Assembly (NCBI RefSeq): GCF_023206395.1
Contig: NZ_CP066149.1
Span: forward strand, 3,658,001-3,722,000
Source: Vibrio sp. ED004
GTDB lineage: Bacteria > Pseudomonadota > Gammaproteobacteria > Enterobacterales > Vibrionaceae
Length of the DNA stretch: 64,000 nucleotides
Direction of reading: 5' to 3'
Position numbers and translations under genes: made by a program. Positions 29,614 to 39,978 of this stretch are shown here, one piece after another. Each line of letters opens with the position of its first letter. Position 1 is the first letter of the stretch. Below the pieces are notes generated by a model. It was not told where the DNA came from, ran no database searches, and saw only the letters and a list, made by a program, of their open reading frames with translations.

Positions 29614-31644
29614 TTAGAAGTCTGCAGTCATACCTACGTAGTAAGTACGTGGCTCTTCAACATAACCAATGTACTCTAACTCTTCCGATACTGACTCATC
29701 TGTTAGATTTGAGATACCTGCGCGTAGTCGCACTGAATCATTCACATTGTAAACCGTACCGATGTTCAATGTTGTGTAAGCGTCTTGCGTTAGGTCGCCG
29801 TCAATCTGACGCTCACCACGGTAACGCGCACTGACGAAGGTACTTAGATCGTAAGTTGGGTTCCAGTTAAGCTTCACAAAGCCTGAATGCTTGTAACGCT
29901 CAAGTAGCTCTTCACCTGTCGACTTATCTTCTGTATCTAGGTAAGTGTAGTTACCAGAAACTGCCCACTCGTCAGAGATTTGGTACATACCGCCAAGCTC
30001 AACACCTTGAATGATAGCTTCAGACACGTTTTGGTACGTCTTCGCGCCTAAATCTCCCGTTGGTGTACCGTCAGGGTTTTCACATTGAAGAGCACTTTCG
30101 TTCCAATCACCACCTTGCGGGCAGTAACCCTGCGTTCTTTCGATTAGGTCATTAATCTCATTACGGAACAATGCTGCTTCTACATTCCAACGTGGTTGTG
30201 TGTATACCGTCGCAAGTTCGTAGTTAATACTTGTCTCTGGATTTAGGTCTTCATTACCCACCAACGCACAACCACCCTTACAGCTTGATACTGTGTAGTC
30301 AGATTGGTTTTGAGTCAATGTTGGCGCCTTGAATGCCTTGCCTACACCACCTTTGATGATTAGGTCATTCGTTGTTTGGTGAACCAAATACACACGTGGG
30401 CTGAACTCTTCGCCGTACAATTCGTGCTTATCCAAACGACCACCGATCGTTGCGGTTAGGCTGTCTGTCATGACCCATTGGTCTTGTACAAACAATGCAC
30501 CTTGATATGCTTCAGAAGTTCCGCTTGATAGGTTTTCTTTGTTAGTTAATTCACTTAACTGGTAGTCCATACCAAATGTCAGCGTGTGGCTGTCACCAAG
30601 GTAAGTAGTAGCAGATGCTTCAACAATTTGAGTTAGCTCTTCGATATCGCTGCTGAAGTTGTTGCCTAGATCGGCGGCATCGTTATCTGTTACGTTCTCG
30701 CGTGAATAACGAACTTGAGTATCACCCCAGCTCCAGAAACCACTGTGTGTAATTGCTTGGCTGTGACGCACTACACGAGTGTCTGACTCAATAACCGATT
30801 TTGCACTTTTTGCCGCTGATTCACGTTCGTCGTCGCTGTAACCAAAATCAAAATCGATGGTTTGATTATCCGTCGCGTGCCATGAAAGGCTTGCTAATAG
30901 GCTAAGAGTGTCGCGGCCTTCTAATGCAGTAATATCTTCACGATCATAACCAGAACTGTGTGTACCTGAGTATGGCTGCCATGCATTACGACTGGTTTGG
31001 TTTACAGAAACACGTGCGTACAACTCATCTTCAATTAGAGCACCTGATGTGGTTAAGCCAACCGAGTATTCTTGGCCGCCGTTACCATCCATAGGTGAAG
31101 AGTTGTCCATGCTTAGTGTAGAGCTCCAATCGTTTTCAGGAGCCTTCGTGATGATGTTAATTGTGCCACCCATACCATCCGAACCGTAAAGTGCAGACAT
31201 TGGGCCACGGATGATTTCAACACGTTCGATCGAATCAGCAGGGATAGTAGAAAGGTCGAAGTCGTTGCCACGGATGATGGCACTTGCCGAACTTAGACGA
31301 CGGCCGTTTACCATGATGAGCGTGTAATCAGAATCCATACCACGAATAGAGATCATTTGACGGCCAGCACGTGTGCTATCGAAGTCAGACTCAACACTCG
31401 TTGATTCAGCAACGATGTCTGCCAAGGTAATACCTGGGCTGTCTTCGATATCTTGAGCAGTGATAACCGACATTGAAGCTGGTGCTTGTTTTAACGCCAT
31501 CTCTGTACGAGTTGCCGTAACCACCATTTGCTCATCTATATCCTTCACTTCCTCTTGCGCTAATAGGTTTGGCGAAAGTGAAGTACAAATAACAGCGACT
31601 GCGATCGATAAAGGCTTACGAGTAAAAAGGGATCTCTCAGACAT
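29614..31644 (-). CDS. TonB-dependent siderophore receptor (IrgA/CirA-like)
   Basis: This 676-residue outer-membrane receptor has a signal peptide, a TonB-box-like segment DEQMVVTATR, a plug domain (DIVAESTSVE, ISIRGMDSDYTLIMVNGRR, RVEIIRGPMSALYGSDGMGG, quoted in parts) and a 22-strand-type barrel ending YVGMTADF. The sequence is most like the IrgA/CirA/FepA group that takes up catecholate siderophores. The open frame reaches 31701, but that extension translates the Fur site (His-Tyr-His-Tyr), so the ATG at 31644 (MSERSLF) is chosen. A Fur box immediately upstream implies iron repression. Confidence 0.9.
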   Translation of the reverse strand: MSERSLFTRKPLSIAVAVICTSLSPNLLAQEEVKDIDEQMVVTATRTEMALKQAPASMSVITAQDIEDSPGITLADIVAESTSVESDFDSTRAGRQMISIRGMDSDYTLIMVNGRRLSSASAIIRGNDFDLSTIPADSIERVEIIRGPMSALYGSDGMGGTINIITKAPENDWSSTLSMDNSSPMDGNGGQEYSVGLTTSGALIEDELYARVSVNQTSRNAWQPYSGTHSSGYDREDITALEGRDTLSLLASLSWHATDNQTIDFDFGYSDDERESAAKSAKSVIESDTRVVRHSQAITHSGFWSWGDTQVRYSRENVTDNDAADLGNNFSSDIEELTQIVEASATTYLGDSHTLTFGMDYQLSELTNKENLSSGTSEAYQGALFVQDQWVMTDSLTATIGGRLDKHELYGEEFSPRVYLVHQTTNDLIIKGGVGKAFKAPTLTQNQSDYTVSSCKGGCALVGNEDLNPETSINYELATVYTQPRWNVEAALFRNEINDLIERTQGYCPQGGDWNESALQCENPDGTPTGDLGAKTYQNVSEAIIQGVELGGMYQISDEWAVSGNYTYLDTEDKSTGEELLERYKHSGFVKLNWNPTYDLSTFVSARYRGERQIDGDLTQDAYTTLNIGTVYNVNDSVRLRAGISNLTDESVSEELEYIGYVEEPRTYYVGMTADF

Positions 31645-31667
31645 GATATTCATTCTTATATGTAATT

Positions 31668-31687
31668 GGTAATGATAATGATAATGG
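31668..31687 (-). promoter_or_regulatory. Fur box upstream of the TonB receptor
   Basis: GGTAATGATAATGATAATGG is a near-consensus Fur site located 24-43 bases before the chosen start. Confidence 0.85.
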
Positions 31688-31831
31688 TTTGCATTAAACA
31701 ACCTACTACCACTCTTATCAATGAAAGTTTCATGTCAAAAATCGATTCTCGCTATTCACCTTTCAAATAAGTTAAAAGATCCATATTCACTCCTATAGAT
31801 ACTCAAAGATTACATTCATCACTCGAATGAT

Positions 31832-32752
31832 TCAAGCGTATAGGTCTTTGAATAGCTCTCGCACCCAACGGCACATAGGGTCATTGTGGAAACGTTTATG
31901 CCAGTAAAGGTACACATCTTCTGACGGGCTTCTGATCGCTTTCGGCACACGTTTACAAATTAAGTCACGTTGCTTGGCCGCTTGCGTAGCAAACGGTGTA
32001 GGAAGGTGGAAGATGATGTCAGTCGTCTCTGCAATATCTGCAGCGATGTTGAAGTTAGACAACTGAATTGGAATCGATAACTGGCGCTGTTTATCAATCA
32101 AACCTAGATCTTTAAATCGGTTCTCAATAGAGAGCTTCTTGTCCCCTTGCAATGAGATCTGACCTAATTGACTGTTAAGCAAGTCATCGACTGTGATCTC
32201 TTTATCTGCCAACGGATGGTCTTTGCTCATCAATAAACGATAATCACGGCTGATCACGAACATTCGGTACAAGTTCTGCTCTGAGCTTAATGGCTCATGT
32301 GTCGACAGTACGAAGTGCGCATCACCAGACAGTAAAGGCTCGAAATGACGCTTCGGAATGGAATCGATATCGACTACCATGTTCGGTGCTTGCTTGCGAA
32401 TCTCAGAAACGACCTTAGGTAACAAGTGAGAAACCTGTGGAACCAAGCCGAAAAAACGAACGGTGCTGTCACTCGTTTGTGGTTCAAAAACATCGCCGTG
32501 AACTAGCTTCTCTAAACGTGTCAGTACAGAATTAAGATCTTGTTTAATGGCTTCTGCTTTTGGTGTTAGCTCATAACCGTAAGCCGCTCTCACTAACAAG
32601 TCATCGTTAAACACCGTGCGTAGCTTTTGCAACGAACGACTCACGGTTGGCTGACTCATATCAAGGGCTAGTGCGGTGTTGGATACGTGTTTTTCTTCAA
32701 GAAGGTGTTTGAGGATGACTAAGAGGTTAAGATCGACTTGCGCAAGATTCAT
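31832..32752 (-). CDS. LysR-family transcriptional regulator
   Basis: This 306-residue regulator has an N-terminal winged helix-turn-helix (LALDMSQPTVSRSLQKLR, residues ~28-45) and a substrate-binding-like C-terminal domain. It lies upstream of, and in the same direction as, the TonB receptor gene. In V. cholerae irgB is a LysR gene divergent from irgA, so the orientation here differs and a direct role in receptor control is only possible. The true inducer is unknown. Confidence 0.9.
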   Translation of the reverse strand: MNLAQVDLNLLVILKHLLEEKHVSNTALALDMSQPTVSRSLQKLRTVFNDDLLVRAAYGYELTPKAEAIKQDLNSVLTRLEKLVHGDVFEPQTSDSTVRFFGLVPQVSHLLPKVVSEIRKQAPNMVVDIDSIPKRHFEPLLSGDAHFVLSTHEPLSSEQNLYRMFVISRDYRLLMSKDHPLADKEITVDDLLNSQLGQISLQGDKKLSIENRFKDLGLIDKQRQLSIPIQLSNFNIAADIAETTDIIFHLPTPFATQAAKQRDLICKRVPKAIRSPSEDVYLYWHKRFHNDPMCRWVRELFKDLYA

Positions 32753-32942
32753 TATTTAAATATTTACAAAATTGAAAATTCAGTGAGCGCATAGTGCAGT
32801 TTTCAGACAAGTAATACAATTGATAATCACTCTTATTTTGATCTAAAGCAAAGTCTCTTGTCGCCCTAGCCGCTATATGTGCCGTCAGTAAAAGTGGTGA
32901 CATCAATAACACCGAACTCATGAGTGGATTACCCAAATAAAA

Positions 32943-32966
32943 AAGAGAGGCATGATGGCCTCTCTT
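32943..32966. terminator. Bidirectional-type terminator after chitinase
   Basis: AAGAGAGGC pairs with GCCTCTCTT; on the minus strand it is followed by TTTTTATT. It lies 43 bases beyond the chitinase stop. Confidence 0.85.
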
Positions 32967-33008
32967 TGATCTTTTACTTTATGGTGCTTAGTCTACAGAG
33001 CTAGTTGA

Positions 33009-35198
33009 TTAAAGCTTTGTCCAAGCATCTTGCCAATATTGGCTATCTCCCGGAGCGTAAGATGCGCTTGCACACCAAGCCGTGTATGGCCAAGGCTTAC
33101 ATTCGTATAAACCATTGTCGCTGCCGACTACAATATCGCCCGCTTCGTAATTCGTTCCGGCTTCATACGGAGGGTAATCACCTGGAGGTGGCGTTGTGCC
33201 GCCCTCTTCTTTGATAGCGAATGAATTATCGATCATTACCATTTCGCCGTCTGTTGCTTTACCTACGACTTCAAGCTTGTATTGGCCTTCGGCTACATCG
33301 TACAGATCCGTTGTGATTGCACGGCTGTCAGTTAGGTTAACTTTTGTCTGCTCAACGACAGTACCTGCGCTGTCAATTACCATCGCTGTCACATCTAGCG
33401 CTTCGTTTGATGTCAGTGTGAACTCTAAACGTACATTGCCGTTATTCAGTACATATTCTGACTTAAGGCCAGATACGTTCAGTTCTGGGTCGTCACCTGG
33501 ATCAGGGTTGCCACCACATGAGCTGTCTGAAACCTTTCTCCAAACGCCCCACTCACCTGTCGTTCCTGGCTCTTCACCGCGAGTATACCAACCCGCTCCC
33601 CACGTTGCGCCATCGTGTGATACTTGGTCACCTTCAACATAAACGGTGCCGGCATCCCATGCTGCTGCACAGTTAGAACCATCAGTCACAGACACTTTAC
33701 GCTCTGCAGTGACGGTTTGATGAGCACTGTCTGTCACACTATATACAAGCGTGTAGTTGCCCATTTCATTCACATCGACACTGCCTGTGTGTGTAATCGA
33801 ACTCGTTAGATCACCATCTTCAGCATCGTTTGCAGTCACACCAGCCATCGGATCAAATGCAGTACCAAGTATTACTGTTGTATCTGATACGCCATCGAAA
33901 ACGGGTTTTTGGCTATAAACTTCTACTGTTCTTGCTTTGGTTGTTTCATTGTTGTCGCTGTCTTTCACACGGTAAGTCAGAACATAAGTACCGATAACAC
34001 TGGTTTCAACGTAACCTTCAACATCAATAGATGATGTTAAGTCGCCATCTTCTTTATCTGTTGCGGTTACGCCTTCCATTGGGTCGAAAGCCGTTCCGTG
34101 TAAAACGCGCGAGTTCTCAACACCTTTCAGTACAGGTTCACCTTCAACTGGCGGCGGTGTCACTTGACCATGAACAAACGGGCCGTAGTCTTTAATAAAT
34201 TGTTCGTTGTATTGCTGGCCGTTCTTATTAGTACCCATGTCCCAGTTAATAGACCAAGTCATTACACCGCGCAGAGGCTGACCTTGCGCCGTAAGGCTAT
34301 CGAACGCGTCATACAAATCTTGTGGCTCTTGAACAAAACCGGTTGCTGCTGCATCGATACTTGAAGGGATACCAAACACAAGTTTGTCGTGTGGGATCTT
34401 GTGGAAGCCACGCGTACCGTTGATTAGAGAATCAGAAATGTAGTAGATGAACTCTTCTTTTAGCGCATCATTGTTTTGAGCGATCCAACCAACACCTTCA
34501 ACCCAGATGCCATCGCCACCTTGGTTGTAAAATTGTGGGTTAATCCAGTCATAGTAACCTTCTAGATTGTCGATGTAAGGTACGTATTTTCCGCCAGTCG
34601 TTAGATACGGGAATTCAGGCGCCATAGTAATAAGGAAGTTTTTGCCTTCAGCGCGATAGTGTTCTTTCACTAGCTTTAGTGCATCTGGAATTACAGTTTG
34701 GTTGTTTGCTGCGGTTACTGCCGCTTGCTCTAGGTCGATATCAAGACCGTCAAAGCCGTAGCGTTCAGTAAGTCGAATGATCTCATCAGCAAAGGCTCTT
34801 TCGTCACCGGTTTCAAGCTCTACGTGTGCATCTGCACCACCCAGCGCTATCAGTACAGAGCGACCTTGCTTGTTGAGTTCAGAGATTTGGTCAATAAACT
34901 GTTCTTCTGAAAGCCCAATGGTTGGGTCCAGTTTAAAAGTTGGGATTCGACCATCAGCCACGTCGTAAACCTTCATGAATGACACATTCACAATGTTGTA
35001 CATCGGGTTCACTTCGTCCAGTGTCACACATGGCGCATTACCGCCTTGGTAACCACCACCCTCACACCAGTTGTGCCAATACCCCACCACGACACCAGAA
35101 TCTGGATTTGTCATGTCTGAACCATTCGCATAAACAGCACCAGACATTGCCGCCATGCCGACCGATACTGCTAATTGTAGAGCTTTACGTTTCAACAT
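33009..35198 (-). CDS. Secreted GH18 chitinase with Ig-like and carbohydrate-binding domains
   Basis: This 729-residue enzyme has a signal peptide (to about AVYANG) and a GH18 domain with the catalytic motif DGLDIDLE (Asp150-Glu157; Glu157 is the acid). Two DUF5011-type Ig-like repeats (each with HGTAFDPMEGVTA or LGTAFDPMAGVTA and EDGDLTSSI) follow, then a CBM5/12-like module (AAAWDAGTVYVEGDQVSH in part, ending GVWRKV), a further beta domain, and a C-terminal CBM-like end (YEAGTNYEAGDIVVGS, SQYWQDAWTKL). It hydrolyses chitin extracellularly. The ATG at 35198 gives the signal peptide directly. Confidence 0.93.
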   Translation of the reverse strand: MLKRKALQLAVSVGMAAMSGAVYANGSDMTNPDSGVVVGYWHNWCEGGGYQGGNAPCVTLDEVNPMYNIVNVSFMKVYDVADGRIPTFKLDPTIGLSEEQFIDQISELNKQGRSVLIALGGADAHVELETGDERAFADEIIRLTERYGFDGLDIDLEQAAVTAANNQTVIPDALKLVKEHYRAEGKNFLITMAPEFPYLTTGGKYVPYIDNLEGYYDWINPQFYNQGGDGIWVEGVGWIAQNNDALKEEFIYYISDSLINGTRGFHKIPHDKLVFGIPSSIDAAATGFVQEPQDLYDAFDSLTAQGQPLRGVMTWSINWDMGTNKNGQQYNEQFIKDYGPFVHGQVTPPPVEGEPVLKGVENSRVLHGTAFDPMEGVTATDKEDGDLTSSIDVEGYVETSVIGTYVLTYRVKDSDNNETTKARTVEVYSQKPVFDGVSDTTVILGTAFDPMAGVTANDAEDGDLTSSITHTGSVDVNEMGNYTLVYSVTDSAHQTVTAERKVSVTDGSNCAAAWDAGTVYVEGDQVSHDGATWGAGWYTRGEEPGTTGEWGVWRKVSDSSCGGNPDPGDDPELNVSGLKSEYVLNNGNVRLEFTLTSNEALDVTAMVIDSAGTVVEQTKVNLTDSRAITTDLYDVAEGQYKLEVVGKATDGEMVMIDNSFAIKEEGGTTPPPGDYPPYEAGTNYEAGDIVVGSDNGLYECKPWPYTAWCASASYAPGDSQYWQDAWTKL

Positions 35199-35689
35199 TA
35201 GTCCCACTTCCTTACTCAACAGCTGTGCCAATCACAACCGAACCAATTCATTTTAGCCATGAATATTTATAGATAAGTAATGGAATTTATAGGAAAAGAT
35301 GACCTTTGATTTAACTTGTGATTTTAAGTCACAGATTGAATATTAGAATCAATATGACTTTGACTTTTCATTCAAATTAGAATGCTAAAAATAGATATTT
35401 ATCGCTCAAACTATTTATCAGAAAAATAAATTAAGCCACTTAATTCACCGAGGTAATTAAGTAACTTCTAAAATAATCCAATCGGTAAAAAATGTTGAGT
35501 TGAAAAATGAAAACCAACCTTCGCAGACCCCGCTAGCACTGGCGACAGGAAGTTTTACATTGCGAGTGACATCACTAAAATCAATGAGCACCAATAGCTT
35601 GAAATATGCTAGAGGTTTAGGTCAGGAATTGAAGTTCAAAGTAATAAAGCATACTTTTGGGCGGTTTAAATCTTAAACTTTCAGGTCAT
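35199..35689. other. Intergenic region upstream of chitinase
   Basis: This 491-base region holds the chitinase promoter. It is AT-rich near the gene and more mixed near 35520-35600. No open frame, strong hairpin or recognised operator was seen. Confidence 0.5.
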
Positions 35690-36685
35690 TCATTCGCCAA
35701 CAGATGAATAATAAGTCTCAATTTTGGAAATAAAATTCATCTTATTATTTTCATTAAGCTGATTAATACCAGCTGCGGCTTTTCTCCCACCACCCGTATC
35801 AAAACTAGAGCAAATTTCATCAGCACCCATTCTATTAGATAACGGCGCTCGCAAACTCACAGTATAAGATTCGCCATCTTGGTTTTGGGTTAATACGGCT
35901 TGCGCTCGATCTGGATCTTGATTAACGATTTCATTCCCAAAGACTCCACTAATACGCCTTGCCCAAGTTTCCCCTGGCAACTCAAACACTCGCGCGACGT
36001 CACTCTCGTAGATTGGGGTTAGGTTTGATAATTGTTGGTTGTCAGTTTGATAAGCGGCACGAAGTTGAAAAAATACGGAGTCTTTATCATCCAAGAGATC
36101 AAACGGGTTCGAATATTGATAAAGAGCTTGGTAAAGCTCAGTTGGCGTGAAGTGTAAATCACTCAACGACGAGCCATAGCCGTTATAATTAATGAGCGTA
36201 CCCAGTTCTTCTAAAAAGTCAGTTTGGGATTGGTCAAAGTCACTAGCTGTTGCTAGTAGTGTCGCTACCGCTTTTAAGTTATCACCAAATGCCGCCGCAA
36301 TTGCCCATGCAACATACTCACCCTTTAGCTTTTGGTTGATTAATAAACTGGTGCAACATTCCGGAGCTGTGTTAATCAGCGTATCAAGGTACTTAGATTG
36401 AGGAATATCTCCCGTGCGGTGATGATCGCAATAAAACACCTTTATATCGTTATCGAGCAACGACTGTAATGCAGGTAAGTTCTTCTCCATCGACACATCC
36501 AACACAGTGACAGAGTCTACGCTCGCGTGATCGTCCTGCTCTGCGATTTGGGACACGGCTTGAGAAACCAACTTAATATCACGCTTTACGCCAGTAATGA
36601 GCACGCTCTCTTTTGGCTCACTTAATCGCAGCTGTAACAACGCGATTATGCCATCTGCGTCTCCGTTGAATACGTCGTAGTGCAT
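35690..36685 (-). CDS. DHH-family phosphoesterase-like protein
   Basis: This 331-residue protein has the ordered metal-binding motifs of the DHH superfamily: NGDADGI (residues ~7-13), VLDVSMEKN (about 68), and FYCDHHRTGD (the DHH motif). Near the C-terminus GGGRKAAAGI resembles the DHHA1 substrate-binding GGGH loop with His replaced by Arg. Known relatives cleave short oligonucleotides or nucleotide messengers; the substrate of this one is unknown. It is divergent from the small gene at 36926. Confidence 0.82.
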   Translation of the reverse strand: MHYDVFNGDADGIIALLQLRLSEPKESVLITGVKRDIKLVSQAVSQIAEQDDHASVDSVTVLDVSMEKNLPALQSLLDNDIKVFYCDHHRTGDIPQSKYLDTLINTAPECCTSLLINQKLKGEYVAWAIAAAFGDNLKAVATLLATASDFDQSQTDFLEELGTLINYNGYGSSLSDLHFTPTELYQALYQYSNPFDLLDDKDSVFFQLRAAYQTDNQQLSNLTPIYESDVARVFELPGETWARRISGVFGNEIVNQDPDRAQAVLTQNQDGESYTVSLRAPLSNRMGADEICSSFDTGGGRKAAAGINQLNENNKMNFISKIETYYSSVGE

Positions 36686-36925
36686 GTTGTTCCTCTTCCT
36701 ATAGCTTTAACCGTTTGCCAGAAACGCGCCAATACGTTCGTCTATTCGATAGTTTGTCATTATTTTAGTTATATTTCACAGATACTTAAGTCTATTTTGG
36801 AATGCCTTATTCTCATTAGATTCAAAAGATAAAAACATTAATAATATTGTATGACATATATCACAGTAAAAGAACATGAAAAAGATTATAAAATAAGCGC
36901 ATCCCACTTAATGATAAAGAGACCA

Positions 36926-37165
36926 ATGAACACTACCACCACTCTTGTTTATGACACTTTGAAAAGCCTTGCTGCTCATGCTCCTGAGCAACATGCCGAG
37001 ATTCGCCAGCGTTTATATGAGCAGTTGAGCCTGCCATTTAACAAGCAGCTCTCGTTATACGCTAATGTGCTTGGTCCTATCAGCTCAGGTAAGTTAGCGG
37101 GATGCGATAATATTGATAAAGCGGTTGAACTGGCACTGGATGTGCTGGAAGGCCGAAATAAGTAA
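36926..37165 (+). CDS. Small conserved-looking hypothetical protein
   Basis: This 79-residue protein begins MNTTTTLVYDTLKSLA and is helical, with HAEIRQRLYEQLSLPF and a C-terminal DKAVELALDVLEGR. I do not recognise a family. The ATG at 36926 has AGAGA before it; two upstream in-frame ATGs (36851, 36911) have no such site and overlap an AT-rich promoter-like region. It is followed by a strong terminator, which supports its being a real gene. Confidence 0.65.
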   Translation: MNTTTTLVYDTLKSLAAHAPEQHAEIRQRLYEQLSLPFNKQLSLYANVLGPISSGKLAGCDNIDKAVELALDVLEGRNK

Positions 37166-37189
37166 TTATCCTTATTAAGGTGTAATATC

Positions 37190-37226
37190 ACGGCCCAGAT
37201 CTTCCCCCAGATCGGGCCGTTTTTTA
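37190..37226 (+). terminator. Strong terminator after the small gene
   Basis: ACGGCCC pairs with GGGCCGT, followed by TTTTTT. An inner AGATC repeats at both sides of the loop. Confidence 0.88.
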
Positions 37227-37308
37227 TTGTCGTCATTTAACTAGTTGAATCTCAGCCACAAAAAAGGCGCAGATGATCCACGCCTTTGGTTTAGTTTGCT
37301 CTGAATGT

Positions 37309-39084
37309 TTACGAAGTCTTAAACTGTGCGACCGCTTGGTCCATGTCGTTGGCTTGTTCTGCGACCTTATCCACTTCAACCAAACAGTGCTGCGCCGAAG
37401 CATTGTTGTCGTTTGAAATGGTATTCAGCTCGGTGATTGAGTCGCTCACTTGCGCCATTACTGCACCCTGCTCTTCAATCGCAGAGGCAATTCGCTCTGA
37501 GTTACCTTGGATGTTCTCCATATCGCTCAAGATAAGTTGCAAGCTCGCATCGAGCTCTTCAGAATCTTTCAGAGTCAGTTGGCCTTGTTGGTTACATTCT
37601 CCAATCTCGGTCATCGAAGCGTTCATTTGGCTTTGAATTGCCGTCACAACGCTGGTGATTTCAGTGGTTGATTGGTGCGTTCTGCTAGCCAGTGCTCTTA
37701 CTTCATCGGCAACAACGGCAAAACCACGACCTTGTTCACCCGCACGCGCTGCTTCAATGGCTGCGTTCAATGCCAATAAGTTGGTTTGTTCTGCAATGCC
37801 TTGAATGATGTTGACTGCATCGCCAATTTGATCAACATGATGGTTTAACGAGCTGATCGAATCTTGGCTGCTTGAAAGGCGTTCAGACAACTGAGTAATA
37901 TTGCTGATGGTGTCGACAACCACTTCGCGGCCTTTGTCGGCATTAACTTTCGCTTGATGTACACCTTCAGCCGCAACCGATGTGCTTTCTGAAATCTCAC
38001 CAATCGTGAGTACCATTTCTTGCACTGAGGTTGTCATGGTAGAGGTATGGTTAGCTTGCACTTCAAACTGTTTGATTACTGATTCTAACTCGTCATGCAT
38101 GTTCGATGTGCTTTGTGTCAGTTGCAGTGATTTAGACTGAGATGCTGCGATAAGCCCTTCCAGTTGGTCAAGCAATTGGTTGAATTATTGACCTAGCGTG
38201 CTGAGTTCGTCTTTACCATCGAGGTGTGAGCGAATAGACACATCGTTTGAATCAACGATATTGCGGATCACCGAGAGTAACGACTCTATCTTGCCGATAA
38301 TAGAACGGACAATTAACCAGCTGAACAGAATGATCGAGACAAGTAACGTGACGCAAAGGATGTTGTTAATCAGCGACAGTTTGTCCATCTCTTGCTGCGT
38401 TTGTTGGTCTAGCACCGCAGAGAACTCTTTAAACTGAGTCTCGATAACGTGTGAACCAGAGCGCGCTTCACCTAACAATCCTTCGTTATGCTGTAAACCT
38501 ATCACTCTTTTCTGTTCAACCACTTGGCGAGCAGCGTCTATCAAAGCTGCCGAACTACTCATGTTAGAAGTGATAGAAAGTACGCTCGGATCGAAGTTAC
38601 CTTTTTCAATTAAGTCATTGAACAAGTAAAGCTCGATTTTTTGTTCAGCGCTGGCCGTCGCACTGATGTTATCGAGCAAAACATGAAACTCGCCTAGCAA
38701 GCCTTTGTCACGCGCTAGCCCATAGACTTCGCTCGCTTTAACTAAGTTAACAAAACTAGTGTGGTAAGTTTCGATGTCTTCACGTAGATGTGTGCTGTTG
38801 GCTAAACCTAGCTCACTGAGCACAGCATCTAGCTCAGATTCAGACGCTAAGAATTTGTTGTAGTTTACGTCGAACTTGTCGAGGTATTTCATATCGCTAC
38901 GCAGTAAGAAATCTTTCTCGTTACGGCGAAGGTTGAGCAATCGCACTTCGAGATCTTTGGTGATTTGTTTGGCTTCACTCATTTGAGCTGTGGTGTCTGC
39001 AAATTGCGATGTGGTAAACAGCAATGAAATCATGCCGAAGATGGAGAACATCCCCAGCGAATAGAGCTTTTTCTTTATGTTCAT
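37309..39084 (-). pseudogene. Methyl-accepting chemotaxis protein interrupted by one in-frame stop
   Basis: Two reading frames lie in the same phase and are separated by a single TAA (38185-38187). The first 299 codons give a TM1 (about residues 8-28), a helical ligand-binding region with RRNEKDFLLR typical of HBM sensors, TM2 (about 243-265) and HAMP, ending DELSTLGQ. The rest continues [11 protein letters not shown] and contains the signalling hairpin [20 protein letters not shown]. The stop probably arose from a TAT/TAC Tyr codon. A TTG at 38175 could restart translation of the soluble signalling domain. Treated as a nonsense-mutated gene. Confidence 0.85.
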
Positions 39085-39648
39085 ATACGTGGCTCGTCTT
39101 TACTAAATTAACTATGAGTATCTAAATGAATCGCATCGAAGAATGGATACCCAACTCGTGCGAATTGATTATTGTTATGGCTTTTACCGATAATGAGCGT
39201 CTAAAACTGTGGCTTCTGAGTCCACTAGCTATAACGTTCTCAATTGCATTTAAACAACGAATGAGACTACTCACTAAAGTTAAATTTATCAATAACACAA
39301 ATAAGTTACATATACATTAGTTGAATGATAAAAGTGAGAGACAGCTATTTGACGGGGTGTGAAGGCCTGAATGCACTGCTATGTAAGGCTCTGAATTAAA
39401 ACGCCTTGGTCAATTATTGACCTACCAGTTATAGGTGACACTTTTTTGGCTCATCAGATGAGCACGAGCGAAGAGCAATATTGGAGATTTCGACTTGATT
39501 TTCAAACGGTGAACCCATCGAGTGGTGATTGTATAGTCGAGCGGAAACGGCAATAAAAATGGACCTACTCAATTCGAGTCAGGTCCATTTTTAGATTTCT
39601 AGTCAATCGCCTTATAGCGAATCAGCGAGTGTTTGAACTTAAGGCTGA
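39085..39648. other. Intergenic region between chemoreceptor and MarR remnant
   Basis: This 564-base stretch contains the chemoreceptor promoter region, a perfect 15-base palindrome GGTCAATTATTGACC (39408-39422) that could be an operator, and the terminator at 39555-39592. A 64-codon frame at 39126 has no family resemblance and was not accepted as a gene. Confidence 0.5.
39555..39592. terminator. Terminator downstream of the MarR remnant
   Basis: AAAAATGGACCT and AGGTCCATTTTT are perfectly complementary over 12 bases and give T-runs in both directions. Confidence 0.85.
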
Positions 39649-39978
39649 CTAAAACGCTTTCACCATCTTGGTTAGGCACTTCAACAACACCGCTCTTTCG
39701 TCTTCTTCGATGTCTTGCGTCAGCTCATTAACCAAATTCAAGTGGAGTTGGTTATGGTGAACGTGGATCTTCTGACCTTCATCGGTCAATGCCACCACAA
39801 TTGCACGACGGTCCGTTGGGTGTTCATGGCGCTCAATCAATTCAGCTTTAACCAACTTTTCGATTTGAACAGTAAGCGTACCCGTGGTGATACCCAACTT
39901 TTCAGCGAGCTCTTTCATTCTTAACGCGCCATGCATACCAAGTACTTCAATGGTGTGTACTAAATGTGTCAGATGGCT
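39649..39978 (-). pseudogene. MarR-family regulator, 5'-truncated
   Basis: The surviving C-terminal ~100 residues contain the winged helix-turn-helix (MKELAEKLGITTGTLTVQIE) and DRRAIVVALTDEG wing, typical of MarR proteins, which are usually about 140 residues. The frame runs upstream past the first ATG (39936) through HLTHLVHTIEVLG and then meets a TAG at about 39985. The missing first ~35 residues include the dimerisation helix. The break is where the AT-rich curli-like island begins, so truncation by that rearrangement is likely. Confidence 0.7.

Noticed and set aside
31832..32752. IrgB regulator of the TonB receptor
   Set aside because: Orientation differs from the divergent irgA-irgB arrangement, so the name was not assigned.
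37309..38175. Separate soluble chemotaxis protein gene
   Set aside because: It is in the same frame as the preceding half, with only one TAA between them, and starts at TTG without a ribosome-binding site; a single interrupted gene is more likely.
39126..39320. 64-codon plus-strand frame
   Set aside because: No ribosome-binding site or recognisable domain; it lies in AT-rich intergenic sequence.
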